DNA from: Gammaproteobacteria bacterium
Lineage (GTDB): Bacteria > Pseudomonadota > Gammaproteobacteria > Pseudomonadales > Azotimanducaceae
Direction: 5' to 3'
Assembly: GCA_026706665.1 (NCBI GenBank)
Contig: JAPOYI010000167.1
Coordinates: 1 to 55,713, forward strand
DNA length: 55,713 bases
Both the position numbers and the translations under genes were made by a program. Shown piece by piece: positions 36,915 through 45,957 of this stretch (positions are counted from its first letter, which is position 1; every line of letters starts with the position of its first letter). The notes under the pieces are model-generated. The model worked only from the letters and a program-made list of their open reading frames with translations, searched no databases and had not been told where the DNA came from.

Positions 36915-38282
36915 ATGCCGGCTAGGGAAAGGGGCCCCCGGAGAACCGGGTCGCTTCTCGCGCGAACCAACTTCGTTCTTGGATGGAGCGCAGTCGCGAT
37001 CGCAGTGACGGCGATCACCGCGACGGACTTTTTCGTCATTTCCCCCATGACGGAACGCTCCGCCGATGACGAGGCCGGGCTGATCGTGCTGTCCGCGCAG
37101 ACCTGGGTGGAACTACCCGGAAACACGGACGCGCGCCCCGCTTTCGAATTCGAGATGGCCCGGATGCATGACCTGATCATCAGTTCCGACATCAGGGACC
37201 TGCCTCTTGCCGACCCGGACAACGACTTCTACGAACTCTTGCGGACCAGGTTGACGGAGCGACTGGGTGCGCCCGTACGGCTGTTGGAAGGAGACGACCT
37301 GCTATGGGCGGACATCCAGTTGCCCGCCGCCCGACTGCAGGTGGGTTTCTCGCCCCAGCGCGACGTGGATCCGCTTTACGTGGCATTGATCATCGGCGTG
37401 CTTGGAGCAGTGATCGTCATCGGCACGTCGTATTTCATCGTTCGGCGGATCGCGCGCCCGTTAGAAGAGACGGCGACTGCGGTGGAAGCCTTCCGGGGTG
37501 CGGAGGGATTCGCGCCCCTGCCGGAGAAAGGGCCGCGAGAACTCGTGACGCTGGCCGCGAGTTTCAATCGGATGGCGCGGGAGATCAGCGAGCTGCTGGC
37601 CAACAGGACGACGCTCCTGGCGGGCATATCCCATGACCTTCGCACACCTCTCGCCCGCATGCGGCTCGCGCTGGAACTGCTTCCGGAAAACGTCGATACG
37701 AAGCTCGTTCAGCGCATGGAGAACAACCTGGAGCGAATGGACGAGTTGATCGGCGACACGTTGCGGTTTGCGCGCGGCGCCGGCGAAGTCCCCCAGGAAA
37801 TACCGCTCAAGCCCTTCATGGAGTCGCTCCTCGATGAAGACGTTCCCTTCGAGTGGCGGGGCGACGAAAACGTGCGAGTATCGATAGCGACCGGCGCCTT
37901 CGAGCGAGTCATGGCAAATCTCATTGCCAATGCCCAACAGCACGCGCGAGACGCTCGCGTCATCGTGGTGGCGGGGTCCGGCGTAGCGATTCACGTGATC
38001 GACCAGGGTCCCGGCATTCCCCGTCAACACCGCGAGCGCGTGTTTCAACCCTTCTTCCGTCTCGACGCATCGCGCAGTCAGGAAACCGGCGGCAGCGGCC
38101 TGGGGCTCGCGATAACGCGGCAACTCTGCCAGGCACACGGCTGGCGCATATCCCTGCGGGATGCACAGGGCGGCGGCACTGACGCCTGCGTCTCGATTCC
38201 GTTGTCGATACAAACTGATACGAAAAAGTCCCCTGCCGAAACGCCTTTGAAACAGCCTTCGAAGATAATCGTCTCCTCCTGA
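36915..38282 (+). CDS. EnvZ-like sensor histidine kinase
   Basis: A 455-residue inner-membrane kinase. A first membrane helix (VLGWSAVAIAVTAITATDFF, about 17-36), a periplasmic domain of about 115 residues, and a second helix (ALIIGVLGAVIVIGTSYFIV) are followed by HAMP. The H-box is GISHDLRTPLARMRLALE with the phospho-accepting histidine, the N-box is NLIANAQQHA, and the ATP lid region has GPGIPR and GGSGLGLAIT. The periplasmic part has no recognisable sensor domain. It is the partner of the regulator just upstream; a strong terminator follows at 38369. Confidence 0.92.
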   Translation: MPARERGPRRTGSLLARTNFVLGWSAVAIAVTAITATDFFVISPMTERSADDEAGLIVLSAQTWVELPGNTDARPAFEFEMARMHDLIISSDIRDLPLADPDNDFYELLRTRLTERLGAPVRLLEGDDLLWADIQLPAARLQVGFSPQRDVDPLYVALIIGVLGAVIVIGTSYFIVRRIARPLEETATAVEAFRGAEGFAPLPEKGPRELVTLAASFNRMAREISELLANRTTLLAGISHDLRTPLARMRLALELLPENVDTKLVQRMENNLERMDELIGDTLRFARGAGEVPQEIPLKPFMESLLDEDVPFEWRGDENVRVSIATGAFERVMANLIANAQQHARDARVIVVAGSGVAIHVIDQGPGIPRQHRERVFQPFFRLDASRSQETGGSGLGLAITRQLCQAHGWRISLRDAQGGGTDACVSIPLSIQTDTKKSPAETPLKQPSKIIVSS

Positions 38283-38368
38283 CGGACGGAGTCGGCGACG
38301 AACACCTTCCGTCAGGAAGTGAGGCAATCTCCATTCCCTCTATAGACCTTGTCACATCGAGGTCTTCT

Positions 38369-38408
38369 AGACCCGCCGGTTCCCTCTCCAGGCCGGCGGG
38401 TCTCTTTT
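38369..38408 (+). terminator. Rho-independent terminator after the two-component genes
   Basis: AGACCCGCCGG (38369-38379) pairs perfectly with CCGGCGGGTCT (38393-38403) around a 13-base loop and runs into CTTTTAT. It ends transcription of the regulator-kinase unit, 87 bases after the kinase stop. Confidence 0.9.
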
Positions 38409-38520
38409 ATCTGCGCCAGGAATTCTCGCTTCAGCTCCAGCGCCCGCGCGCTCATGTCGCCTGTTCGGGAACGCTTCCGGTTAACATCGCACGGGGCGTG
38501 ACGGACTCTGGAGACGCCGC

Positions 38521-39297
38521 ATGGACTTCAAGGAAATCTCGTACGTGGTCGAAGGGCCGATGGCGCTCATCACCATAGACCGCCCGGAGAAGCACAACGC
38601 GATCTCCCTCGATACGCTTGAGGAGTTGCATCACGCAGTGCGGCGGGCGGCCAACGATGAAGATGCATGCGTGATTACGATAACCGGTGCTGGCGGCAGG
38701 TCATTCGCCTCGGGTTCGGACCTGTCGGAAGTCCTTTACCGGGACCTCCGGAAAGCACTGGAGCCCATTGTGCAGGGGCTCGCCGATCAACTTGAGCGCA
38801 CGCCGAAACCCACCATTGCCGCCATTGACGGCATCTGCATGGGCGGAGGACTCGAGGTGGCGCTGGGGTGTGACCTGCGCATCGCTACGCCGCGCTCACG
38901 CTTCGCGACCCCGGAGGGCAAGCTCGGAATCATTCCGGGCGGAGGTGCGACGGCTCGATTGCCAAGGATCGTCGGCCCGGGATGGGCGATGGAGATGATG
39001 CTCATGGGTGATCCGATCGACGCTCAACGCGCGCTCTCCATCGGCTTGGTGACCCGCCTCGTGGCGCCGGAGGAACTGCTCGCCGAAGCACGGCGCATGG
39101 CCAATCACCTGGCGGGATTCGCGCCGTTCGTGCCGCGGACGATGAAGGCCATGGTGCGCTTCGGTATGGATGCGAGCCTGGCCAGCGCGCAGATGCTTGA
39201 GAAGTACGCCCAGGGCGCGTTGGTGCAGACCGAGGACAAGAAGGAAGGCATCACGGCGTTCCTCGAGAAGCGCAAGCCGGACTTCAAGGGGCAATAG
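38521..39297 (+). CDS. Enoyl-CoA hydratase/isomerase family protein
   Basis: A 258-residue crotonase-fold protein: ITIDRPEKHNAIS, the oxyanion-hole segment FASGSDLSEV, IDGICMGGGLEVALGCDLRIA, and FATPEGKLGIIPGGGATARLPR. The glutamate in PEGKLG is in the usual place of one catalytic Glu; the second expected position has Gly in PGGGAT, so a reaction other than plain hydration is possible. It starts a plus-strand group with two MaoC-like genes and probably acts on acyl-CoA thioesters. The ATG at 38521 gives the family start. Confidence 0.88.
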   Translation: MDFKEISYVVEGPMALITIDRPEKHNAISLDTLEELHHAVRRAANDEDACVITITGAGGRSFASGSDLSEVLYRDLRKALEPIVQGLADQLERTPKPTIAAIDGICMGGGLEVALGCDLRIATPRSRFATPEGKLGIIPGGGATARLPRIVGPGWAMEMMLMGDPIDAQRALSIGLVTRLVAPEELLAEARRMANHLAGFAPFVPRTMKAMVRFGMDASLASAQMLEKYAQGALVQTEDKKEGITAFLEKRKPDFKGQ

Positions 39298-39363
39298 GAC
39301 GTTCACTGGTTGGCGCGTCCGCTCGTTTTCGGACGCCGCGAGCACACGGATAGGGGAGAACTG

Positions 39364-39861
39364 ATGGCCGTAGACAGGTTTCCGATCGAAGAGGGGCACA
39401 TCATGATGTTCGCGCGCGCGATCGGTGACGATAATCCGATCTACCACGACCGCGACTATGCGGCGTCCACCGAGTGTGAGGGCATGGTGGCGCCGCCGAC
39501 TTTCGTCCAGTCGAGCAACCAGTTCGATCCCGACTACACCATGCGGCCCAGGACCGGCCGGGCGTGGTTCGGCTCGGGGCGCACGCCTACGGGCGCCGGG
39601 AGAGACCCCAGGGGAGGCGGGCGCCGGCTGGGCGGCGGGCTGCACGCGGAGCAGCGTTTCGAGTACCACCGCCATCCGCGCGTTGGCGACGTCCTGACCG
39701 CGACCAAGCGGCCCGGAAAAACCTGGGAGAAGCAGGGTCGGCGATCGGGAAAGCTGATGTTCCGGGAAACCGTGACCGAGTACCGGGACCAGAATGGTGA
39801 ACTTGTGATAACCGCTACGGGTGTGGGGGTAAGCACGGAGCGACCGGTCGATCGGACCTGA
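39364..39861 (+). CDS. MaoC-like dehydratase, N-terminal (FAS1-type) domain protein
   Basis: A 165-residue hot-dog fold protein matching the N-terminal MaoC-like domain: IEEGHIMMFARAIGDDNPIY, then MVAPPTFVQSSNQFD, GGGLHAEQRFEYHRHPRVGD and a final strand VTEYRDQNGELVITAT. Such proteins pair with a catalytic MaoC protein, here encoded 15 bases downstream, to form a hydratase or dehydratase for enoyl- or hydroxyacyl-CoA. The start ATG 39364 follows AGGGGAG. A TTG-started extension to 39310 is less likely. Confidence 0.86.
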   Translation: MAVDRFPIEEGHIMMFARAIGDDNPIYHDRDYAASTECEGMVAPPTFVQSSNQFDPDYTMRPRTGRAWFGSGRTPTGAGRDPRGGGRRLGGGLHAEQRFEYHRHPRVGDVLTATKRPGKTWEKQGRRSGKLMFRETVTEYRDQNGELVITATGVGVSTERPVDRT

Positions 39862-39876
39862 GGGGGACTCAAGGAG

Positions 39877-40284
39877 ATGGCTTTGAAGGGGGTTGACCTG
39901 CGCGTCGGCGATACGCATACGGAACGCCTGGTCGAAGATCTGACGCGTACGCAGATCGTGCAGTACGCGGGGGCCTCGGGGGATTTTAACCCGGTGCACA
40001 CGGACGAGGTGTTCGCCCGGGAAGTCGCGGGCTATCCGACGATCTTCGCCCACGGAATGCTGACCATGGGCATGACGGGACGCATGTTGACCGACTACGT
40101 GGGTGACGGCCGCCTGACTAAATTCGGCGCGCGCTTCACGAGCCAGGTATGGCCGGGGGACACGCTTGACGCGACGCTGACCGTCACCGGCGTCGCAGAC
40201 AATCTCGTCGAACTGGCGGTGTCCACGGTCAACCAGGACGGCGTCGAGGTGCTGAAGGCGACGGCCCAGGCGCGCGTCGATTGA
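39877..40284 (+). CDS. MaoC family (R)-specific hydratase-like protein
   Basis: A 135-residue single hot-dog domain with the hydratase motif YAGASGDFNPVHTDEVFAR, which carries the catalytic Asp and His, and FAHGMLTMGMTGRML. It probably forms a heterodimer with the product of the preceding gene and dehydrates 3-hydroxyacyl-CoA-type substrates. The gene pair follows the enoyl-CoA hydratase, so a short acyl-CoA pathway is likely encoded here. The length is normal for the family. Confidence 0.9.
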   Translation: MALKGVDLRVGDTHTERLVEDLTRTQIVQYAGASGDFNPVHTDEVFAREVAGYPTIFAHGMLTMGMTGRMLTDYVGDGRLTKFGARFTSQVWPGDTLDATLTVTGVADNLVELAVSTVNQDGVEVLKATAQARVD

Positions 40285-40305
40285 CGAACCGCCGCAACGT
40301 GCACG

Positions 40306-41388
40306 GTGACCCGCAGGATGTCCTTGGTACGCAGTCGAGTTGAGATGAACGGCCGCCGGGGAGATTGTGCGTCGCCGTTGCCGACCCTGCTGGGACGGGC
40401 AATCGGCGCGTTTGCGCTCGACTATGATCGGGTGCGCGGTGGGGATCGTTCCGTGCCGCAACTCGGCACGTGGGCCAACGTGTTGCGGGTGCTTGAAGCA
40501 GATGGAACGGATCAGCGCGAACTTGTCCGCCGCACAGTGATCTCCAGGCGCGTTGCCGAGGTGGTAGTCACCCGGCTCGAGCGGCTCGGGCGGGTCGCCG
40601 TGGATAAGCAGGCGGTCGAGGGCAAGCGCGGCAAGACCAACCTCGTTCGATTGACGGCCAGCGGCGAGGCAGGCACTGCGGCGGCAGCCGCGCGTGTCGA
40701 TACGGTGCAGGCTGACTGGCGGGAACGTTTCGGCAACGACGCCGTCGATCGATTGCGTGATGCCCTATCGACCGTCGTGGATCGGCTCCCGGTTGAGTTG
40801 CCCCACCATCCGGCTGGATACGGCGCCGCCGACCCGAGCGTCACGGGTGGCGACTACGTGCCCGAGAATCCTGGGCCGCCGAGGATCCCGGCGCACGGTC
40901 AGGATTGGCCGGTCGTGTTGCGGGAACCTGGCAGTGACACCAGGCACCTGCCGCTGCCGGCCCTGCTGTCCCAGGTGCTTGCCGCGTTCGCTATCGACTA
41001 CGAACGAGAGCAGTTTGGCAGTCTGCCGGCCGCTTCGAATTTCCTGCGGTTAGTTGGCGACGATGGCATGACGCTCGGACGTGCGCAGGCGCTCGGTGGA
41101 GTATCCGGCAACGGCAAATCGTTGCACGAGCGGCACCGGGATGTCGTTGTCGAACCTGACCGACCTCGCGACATGCGTCGTCGCGTCTTCTTGACGCCGA
41201 AGGGCCGCCGCGTCCGCGATGCCTACCCGAACCTCGTCATGGAAATCGAGGACCAATGGCACAAGCAGTACGCCGCCGCCATTCCCCCTATGCGCACGAC
41301 CTTGATGGCCATGAACGAGGAGTTCGTTGATGGCCTGCCTGACTACCCGAGCACGACCGCGTGGATCATCCGGCCTTGGCTCGAATGA
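40306..41388 (+). CDS. Tandem MarR-like winged-helix regulator
   Basis: A protein of up to 360 residues built from two related halves: LPTLLGRAIGAFALDYDR in the first and LPALLSQVLAAFAIDYER in the second, each followed by a winged helix. The first wing reads KRGKTNLVRLTASGE and the second RRRVFLTPKGRRVRD. The duplication makes a one-chain equivalent of a MarR dimer. The start could be GTG 40306, ATG 40318 or ATG 40345; the last gives MNGRRGD directly before domain one. Directly downstream are an AT-rich possible operator and an ABC exporter pair, a typical setting for drug- or metabolite-responsive control. Confidence 0.75.
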   Translation: MTRRMSLVRSRVEMNGRRGDCASPLPTLLGRAIGAFALDYDRVRGGDRSVPQLGTWANVLRVLEADGTDQRELVRRTVISRRVAEVVVTRLERLGRVAVDKQAVEGKRGKTNLVRLTASGEAGTAAAAARVDTVQADWRERFGNDAVDRLRDALSTVVDRLPVELPHHPAGYGAADPSVTGGDYVPENPGPPRIPAHGQDWPVVLREPGSDTRHLPLPALLSQVLAAFAIDYEREQFGSLPAASNFLRLVGDDGMTLGRAQALGGVSGNGKSLHERHRDVVVEPDRPRDMRRRVFLTPKGRRVRDAYPNLVMEIEDQWHKQYAAAIPPMRTTLMAMNEEFVDGLPDYPSTTAWIIRPWLE

Positions 41389-41405
41389 CGTCCGCTCCGC
41401 CAGAT

Positions 41406-41438
41406 CAATGTAAGATATTGTTTATAAAGATAAATTGT
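41406..41438 (+). promoter_or_regulatory. AT-rich repeats upstream of the second ABC exporter
   Basis: The only markedly AT-rich stretch in this region. It holds AGATATTGT (41413-41421), an imperfect repeat AGATAAATTGT (41428-41438), and CAAT/ATTG (41406-41420). It is a plausible promoter and operator for the exporter genes, perhaps bound by the upstream MarR-like protein. Confidence 0.35.
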
Positions 41439-41461
41439 CGTATAGCCTTGTCCAACGAACA

Positions 41462-41482
41462 TAGCATTCGACGGGAGTGCTA
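41462..41482 (+). promoter_or_regulatory. Hairpin/dyad before the second ABC exporter
   Basis: TAGCATTC (41462-41469) pairs with GAGTGCTA (41475-41482), with one G-T pair and a 5-base loop, 80 bases upstream of the exporter start. It is a possible operator or leader hairpin. Confidence 0.35.
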
Positions 41483-41561
41483 TCGTCAATGCAGGTTTCC
41501 GGTCGGGCGATTAGGTGTGCTTGCGGCACGATGATCGCGCGCCACGGGCAGGTCTGCGGCA

Positions 41562-43349
41562 ATGGCCAGAGAGAAAAAACGCGTTTCATCCACAGGGGTG
41601 TCGCTGACTGGCGATCTGCCAGACACGCGCGCAATGGTGGGTTTGCTCGCTCCCTACGCGCGGGGCGCCTGGCGCTGGTTCAGTCTGCAAACGACGTTGG
41701 CCCTGCTGTCAATCTTCGTCGGGTTGGCGACCCCGGCATTGGCAGCGGTAGCTATCGATCAGGCCGTGGCGGGGCGTATTGGCTGGGGCTTCCTCGGACT
41801 CGCCGGAGCGATGGCCGCTTCGGCGCTTCTCGGTACGGCGAGCGGGCCGGTGGCGTCCCGGTTCGGTATCACGCTAGGCGGCCGACTGACGCGGCGAATG
41901 GTCGCCCACGCCCTCGACATGGGCCTGCCCGGTCGGCGGCCGTTCGACGACGGGGACCTGCTGAATCGGGTGGGCTCTTTGGCGCCTGGGATGTCCAGAT
42001 ATGCGTCGACCATGCTGAGGGTCGGAACGGGACTCGCAATGGTCGTGGGAAGTCTCGCCGCGTTGCTCTTTCTCCACTGGCTGTTCGTCGTCGTCTGGGT
42101 TGTCGGCGTGGGCCTGCTCGCAGTGCTGGCACGGCGCTTCATGGCGGTGCTTTCGGCCGAACAGTCGGGCTACGAGGAGCTCATGGGACGCATGGTGAAC
42201 GCCTATACGGATGCGCTGGCCGGTCGCCGCACGATTCGCGCTGCCGGGACCGTGGACCGAGAGATCGACCGGGTCACACAGCCGTTGCCCGCGTTGGCCG
42301 CGACCACGCGCAACATCCTCAGGGTCATGGGCCGCGGCGCGGTTGTGATGGCGAGCGCGGACACCGGCGTGCTTGTGGCCACCGCTGGGGCCGGTATCTG
42401 GTTGCTCGCCGGCGGTGACCTGACACCGGGCGCGCTCCTGGCGGCCGTGCGCTACGCGCAGATGGCCTACAACAACGTCGCGGGCGTGTTCGATAACGGC
42501 TGGTTCCACATCGCGCTTCTGCGCTCCCAGGCGGCCCGCGTGATGGAAGTCGTCGACACGCCCGCCATGAAACAGGAGTCGAGGGAGCCACCGCCAGAAG
42601 GCGCGCCGGGCGACATCGAATTGGATGACGTGACCGTGCACGGCGAGGTCAGCGACATCTTGCGCGGCGTGAACTTGCGAATCCCGACTGGAACCACTAT
42701 CGCCCTCGTTGGGGAATCGGGTGTTGGCAAGACAACCTTGGCGACGCTTGTCGGTCGGCTGCACGATCCCGATGGGGGCACGGTTCGGATCGACGGTGAG
42801 CGGCTGGTGGCGTGGCCATCCGAAGCGCTCGCGAAACGCGTCGCCTACGCGTTCGAGTCGCCGGCCTTGCTAGGCGACACCGTCAGGGATGCGATCACGC
42901 TCGGGTACGACGCCAGCGACGCCGAGGTCAAGGCCGCTGCGCGTAGCGTGGAGGCGGACGCGTTCGTCCAGCGCCTGCCGCACGGCTACGAAACGCTCCT
43001 GGACGAGACGCCGATGTCGGGGGGCGAGCGGCAGCGGCTGGGCTTGGCGCGCGCCGCGCTGCGGGATTCTCCGACGTTGGTGCTGGACGACGCGCTGAGC
43101 AGCCTTGACGTGGCGACGGCAGCGCGCGTCTTCGCAGCGTTGGGTTCGTTGTCGAAGGACCGCACCGCCATCATCGTCGCGCATCGAGCGAGTACTGCGG
43201 CGTCCGCCGATGTCGTGGCGTGGCTCGTGGATGGGCGCATACACAGAGTTGCTCCCCACGGCGAATTGTGGGGCGATCCGGCGTATCGCGCAGCGTTCAT
43301 GGGGAGGAGCCCGCAAGGGACGGCGACTGCCCGCGCGGAGGACGGATGA
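41562..43349 (+). CDS. ABC exporter half-transporter with degenerate ATP site (second pair)
   Basis: A 595-residue half-transporter. Membrane helices span about residues 40-310; Walker A is GESGVGKTT (about 384), the signature is MSGGERQ, and Walker B is TLVLDDALSSLD. The catalytic Glu is again Asp. Most of the membrane part is unusually rich in Ala, Gly and Val. It is coupled by an ATGA overlap to the next gene. It follows a MarR-like gene and an AT-rich leader, so it is probably an inducible efflux system. No precursor peptide or modification gene was found nearby. The substrate is unknown. Confidence 0.88.
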   Translation: MAREKKRVSSTGVSLTGDLPDTRAMVGLLAPYARGAWRWFSLQTTLALLSIFVGLATPALAAVAIDQAVAGRIGWGFLGLAGAMAASALLGTASGPVASRFGITLGGRLTRRMVAHALDMGLPGRRPFDDGDLLNRVGSLAPGMSRYASTMLRVGTGLAMVVGSLAALLFLHWLFVVVWVVGVGLLAVLARRFMAVLSAEQSGYEELMGRMVNAYTDALAGRRTIRAAGTVDREIDRVTQPLPALAATTRNILRVMGRGAVVMASADTGVLVATAGAGIWLLAGGDLTPGALLAAVRYAQMAYNNVAGVFDNGWFHIALLRSQAARVMEVVDTPAMKQESREPPPEGAPGDIELDDVTVHGEVSDILRGVNLRIPTGTTIALVGESGVGKTTLATLVGRLHDPDGGTVRIDGERLVAWPSEALAKRVAYAFESPALLGDTVRDAITLGYDASDAEVKAAARSVEADAFVQRLPHGYETLLDETPMSGGERQRLGLARAALRDSPTLVLDDALSSLDVATAARVFAALGSLSKDRTAIIVAHRASTAASADVVAWLVDGRIHRVAPHGELWGDPAYRAAFMGRSPQGTATARAEDG

Positions 43350-45055
43350 CGATTCAAACGCCGATCGCTTACGTTCTGCGGCACCGGGGGCGTGTGATCC
43401 GTATCGCTGGATGGAGCGTCGGCGTCACGCTGGCGCCGATGTTCACCGGGCGGGCGATCGCGAGCGCGATGGACGCGGCTAGCTCGGGCGCCCTGGCAGT
43501 GTCGTTCATGTGGCTCGCGGGATTGTTGGGTGCAGGGGCGGTGGGAGTCTTGTCACTGATGCGCCTGTCTCGGTTGGCGGCGGACATTTCGGCGGACGTA
43601 CAGACGGATCTGACCCGCGATGTGGTGCGGCACGCGCTCGCGGATGCGGTGGGTTCGGATCGGGTGCTGCGGTCCGGCGCCGAGTTGATCCAGCATGTGC
43701 CGGTGCTCGTGGACGTGCTGTCGTTGATGTTGCGCACGGCGCCCGCCGGCCTGTTCGCGATCGGCGCTGTGGCGGGACTCGCGACGCTGTCCGGGACTCT
43801 GCTGATCCTGGTGGTGCCTTGGCTCGCGGTATCCGTGTTTCTGCTGGCGGCGCTCGTGCGCCGGGATACGCGTAACCAGAGGGCGGTGACGCTGGCGAGC
43901 GAGGCTTCCTACGGCGAGATGGCCAAGGCCATACAAGGCGTTCGCGACCTGATGGCGGCGGGTGCGAAGGGGTATGCGATGGGGCGCGTGCGGTATTGCA
44001 TAGAGGCGGCGAACCGTTTGCTGCTGAAACAGGGAGACCAGAACGCCGTCCGTTCGGGCCTGGTCAATGCCACCTCGACCTGGCTGCCCGCGCTAACGGC
44101 CCTGGCGTTCGTGCCGACGCTGGTTCGCAACGGTAGTTTGACGCCGGGCGAAGTTGTAGGTTCGTTCACCTATCTGCTCGCGGGACTTGCCGCGGCGTCG
44201 ACTTTCGTCACTTCGGTGATGGGATACGTCGTGACCCTGCGAGTACGGCACGGTCGCCTGGTCGAGTCCGTCGGCGAAGACTCGCCGACCGCTCGCGAAG
44301 ACGTTGATGCGTCGCCGAGGACTTGCTCGACGATCCAAGTACGCGATCTGACTTTCTCCTATGGAGCGTCGGCTCAGCCCATCGTCGATGGTCTGCGGTT
44401 GGACATACCTCACGGCGACCATCTCGCCATCGTCGGCCCGAGCGGGATCGGGAAGTCGACGCTCGCCGCCTTGTTTGCTGGCGTGTTGGCTCCGGATAGT
44501 GGTTCCGTGGAAGTCGCCGGCGCCTACCTCCATCTGCGCGGGGACCGTACCGGGCTCGTAACGATGGTTCCCCAGGAGGCCTATGTATTTGCGGGATCGC
44601 TGCGCGACAACCTGACTTACCTGCGACCATCGGCATCGGACGAGGAGTTGGCCACCTCTGCCCAGGCAGTGGGGCTCGAGCGGGTGTTGGACCGGCTTGG
44701 CGGTTTCGATGCCCAGATCGACCTCGCCAAGTCGGGATTGTCCGCGGGCGAGAAGCAGTTGGTGACATTGGCGCGGGCGCACCTCGCGGCGACGCCCATT
44801 GTCGTTCTGGACGAGGCCACGTGCCATTTGGATCCGGCTGCCGAGGAAAGGGCGGAACGCGCTTTCATGTCGACCGGAAGCACGCTGATAGTAGTCGCGC
44901 ATCGCATGTCGGCGACGTTGCGCGCGAAAAGGGTGATGGTCATGGGCAGCGATGGCATTGATGTTGGCGACCACACTGCGCTGATGCAGAGACACGCGCT
45001 TTACACCGACTTTCACGGCATGTGGTCGGCACCGATGACGGAGCAATCAGAGTGA
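43346..45055 (+). CDS. ABC exporter half-transporter, catalytic partner (second pair)
   Basis: A 569-residue half-transporter starting MTIQTPIAYVLRHRG at ATG 43346, inside the stop of the preceding gene. Walker A is GPSGIGKST (about 369), the signature is LSAGEKQ, and Walker B is IVVLDEATCHLD with the catalytic Glu. The membrane part has about six helices. With its partner it makes a second heterodimeric exporter, unrelated in detail to the pair at 30-34 kb. The frame is open upstream to 43220 but that lies inside the partner gene. Confidence 0.88.
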   Translation: MTIQTPIAYVLRHRGRVIRIAGWSVGVTLAPMFTGRAIASAMDAASSGALAVSFMWLAGLLGAGAVGVLSLMRLSRLAADISADVQTDLTRDVVRHALADAVGSDRVLRSGAELIQHVPVLVDVLSLMLRTAPAGLFAIGAVAGLATLSGTLLILVVPWLAVSVFLLAALVRRDTRNQRAVTLASEASYGEMAKAIQGVRDLMAAGAKGYAMGRVRYCIEAANRLLLKQGDQNAVRSGLVNATSTWLPALTALAFVPTLVRNGSLTPGEVVGSFTYLLAGLAAASTFVTSVMGYVVTLRVRHGRLVESVGEDSPTAREDVDASPRTCSTIQVRDLTFSYGASAQPIVDGLRLDIPHGDHLAIVGPSGIGKSTLAALFAGVLAPDSGSVEVAGAYLHLRGDRTGLVTMVPQEAYVFAGSLRDNLTYLRPSASDEELATSAQAVGLERVLDRLGGFDAQIDLAKSGLSAGEKQLVTLARAHLAATPIVVLDEATCHLDPAAEERAERAFMSTGSTLIVVAHRMSATLRAKRVMVMGSDGIDVGDHTALMQRHALYTDFHGMWSAPMTEQSE

Positions 45056-45222
45056 GGATTTCGGAGCCAGCGCGAACGGATCATCAGGCGATTGTTTCAA
45101 GTTCTGCCACGCGATCAGTGGCGATCCTCGGCCCTCGACTTCCGTCAAACGCCGAGCACAATGCGGGATCCATCCGCACCCCATGACTCTCTGGCTCCAG
45201 TTGGCACAAGTGCCCGCCGCGC

Positions 45223-45951
45223 TCACCACTTCTCGAGCGACGTTCTGATATCGAGTTCGAACGTCCACGCGTTCGGCGGCTGGTCGTAGAGGAACTCGTA
45301 GGCGTCGACGATGCCCTGAATACTGATCATGCCGGCTTCGCCTAGGCGTTCGGCGTATTCCGGCAGTCCCTTCTTGATCTTCTCTCCGCCGATGGGTCCG
45401 TCGATGACGACGTGGCCGACATGCACGCCATCTGTCGCGTATTCCTTGGCCATGGCCTGTGCAAGTGCGCGTTGCGCCCCTTTGGAGGCATTGAACGCGC
45501 CGTAATTCGCGCGGCCTCGCAGGGACGCGCTCGCCCCCGTGAAGATCAGCGTTCCCCCGCCTTGACGTAAGCGGCGCACGGCTTCGCGCCCGAACAGGAA
45601 TGCACCGTAGATGCCGACGTCGAGGGAGCGCTCGAAGTACCGGGATTCCATGTCGGCAATGGGTCCGGGCCGGTTGTTGCCGACGTTGTAGATGGCAAGT
45701 TTCAGTTCGCCGTCGGCTGCATCGACCGCGTCGAACAGCGCAGTGACCTGGCTTTCGTCGGTGGCGTCCGTGGCGATCGCGGTTGCCCTGCCGCCGAACG
45801 TGCGCGCGAGCGCCTCGAGCGTCTCACCGGTCCGGCCTGCCATGAACACGTGGTGGCCGCGGCGGAGAAACCGCGCGCAGAGCTGGGCGCCGAGGCCGTC
45901 CTCGGGGCCCACCCCGATGACGACGGTCTTGACGTTGGATTCGTCCGGCAT
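45223..45951 (-). CDS. SDR family oxidoreductase
   Basis: A 242-residue short-chain dehydrogenase-like protein: VVIGVGPEDGLGAQLCARFL (an atypical glycine motif), MAGR, AIYNVGNNRPGPI in the NAG position, and YGAFNASKGAQRAL. The usual YxxxK tyrosine is shifted: the sequence reads YGAFNASK, so the lysine is present but the catalytic tyrosine is replaced by Phe or lies three residues early. It may be a divergent or non-classical SDR. It is divergent in type from the SDR at 4.8 kb. It lies six bases below the esterase stop and is probably co-transcribed with it. Confidence 0.83.
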   Translation of the reverse strand: MPDESNVKTVVIGVGPEDGLGAQLCARFLRRGHHVFMAGRTGETLEALARTFGGRATAIATDATDESQVTALFDAVDAADGELKLAIYNVGNNRPGPIADMESRYFERSLDVGIYGAFLFGREAVRRLRQGGGTLIFTGASASLRGRANYGAFNASKGAQRALAQAMAKEYATDGVHVGHVVIDGPIGGEKIKKGLPEYAERLGEAGMISIQGIVDAYEFLYDQPPNAWTFELDIRTSLEKW

Positions 45952-45957
45952 GTGCGG

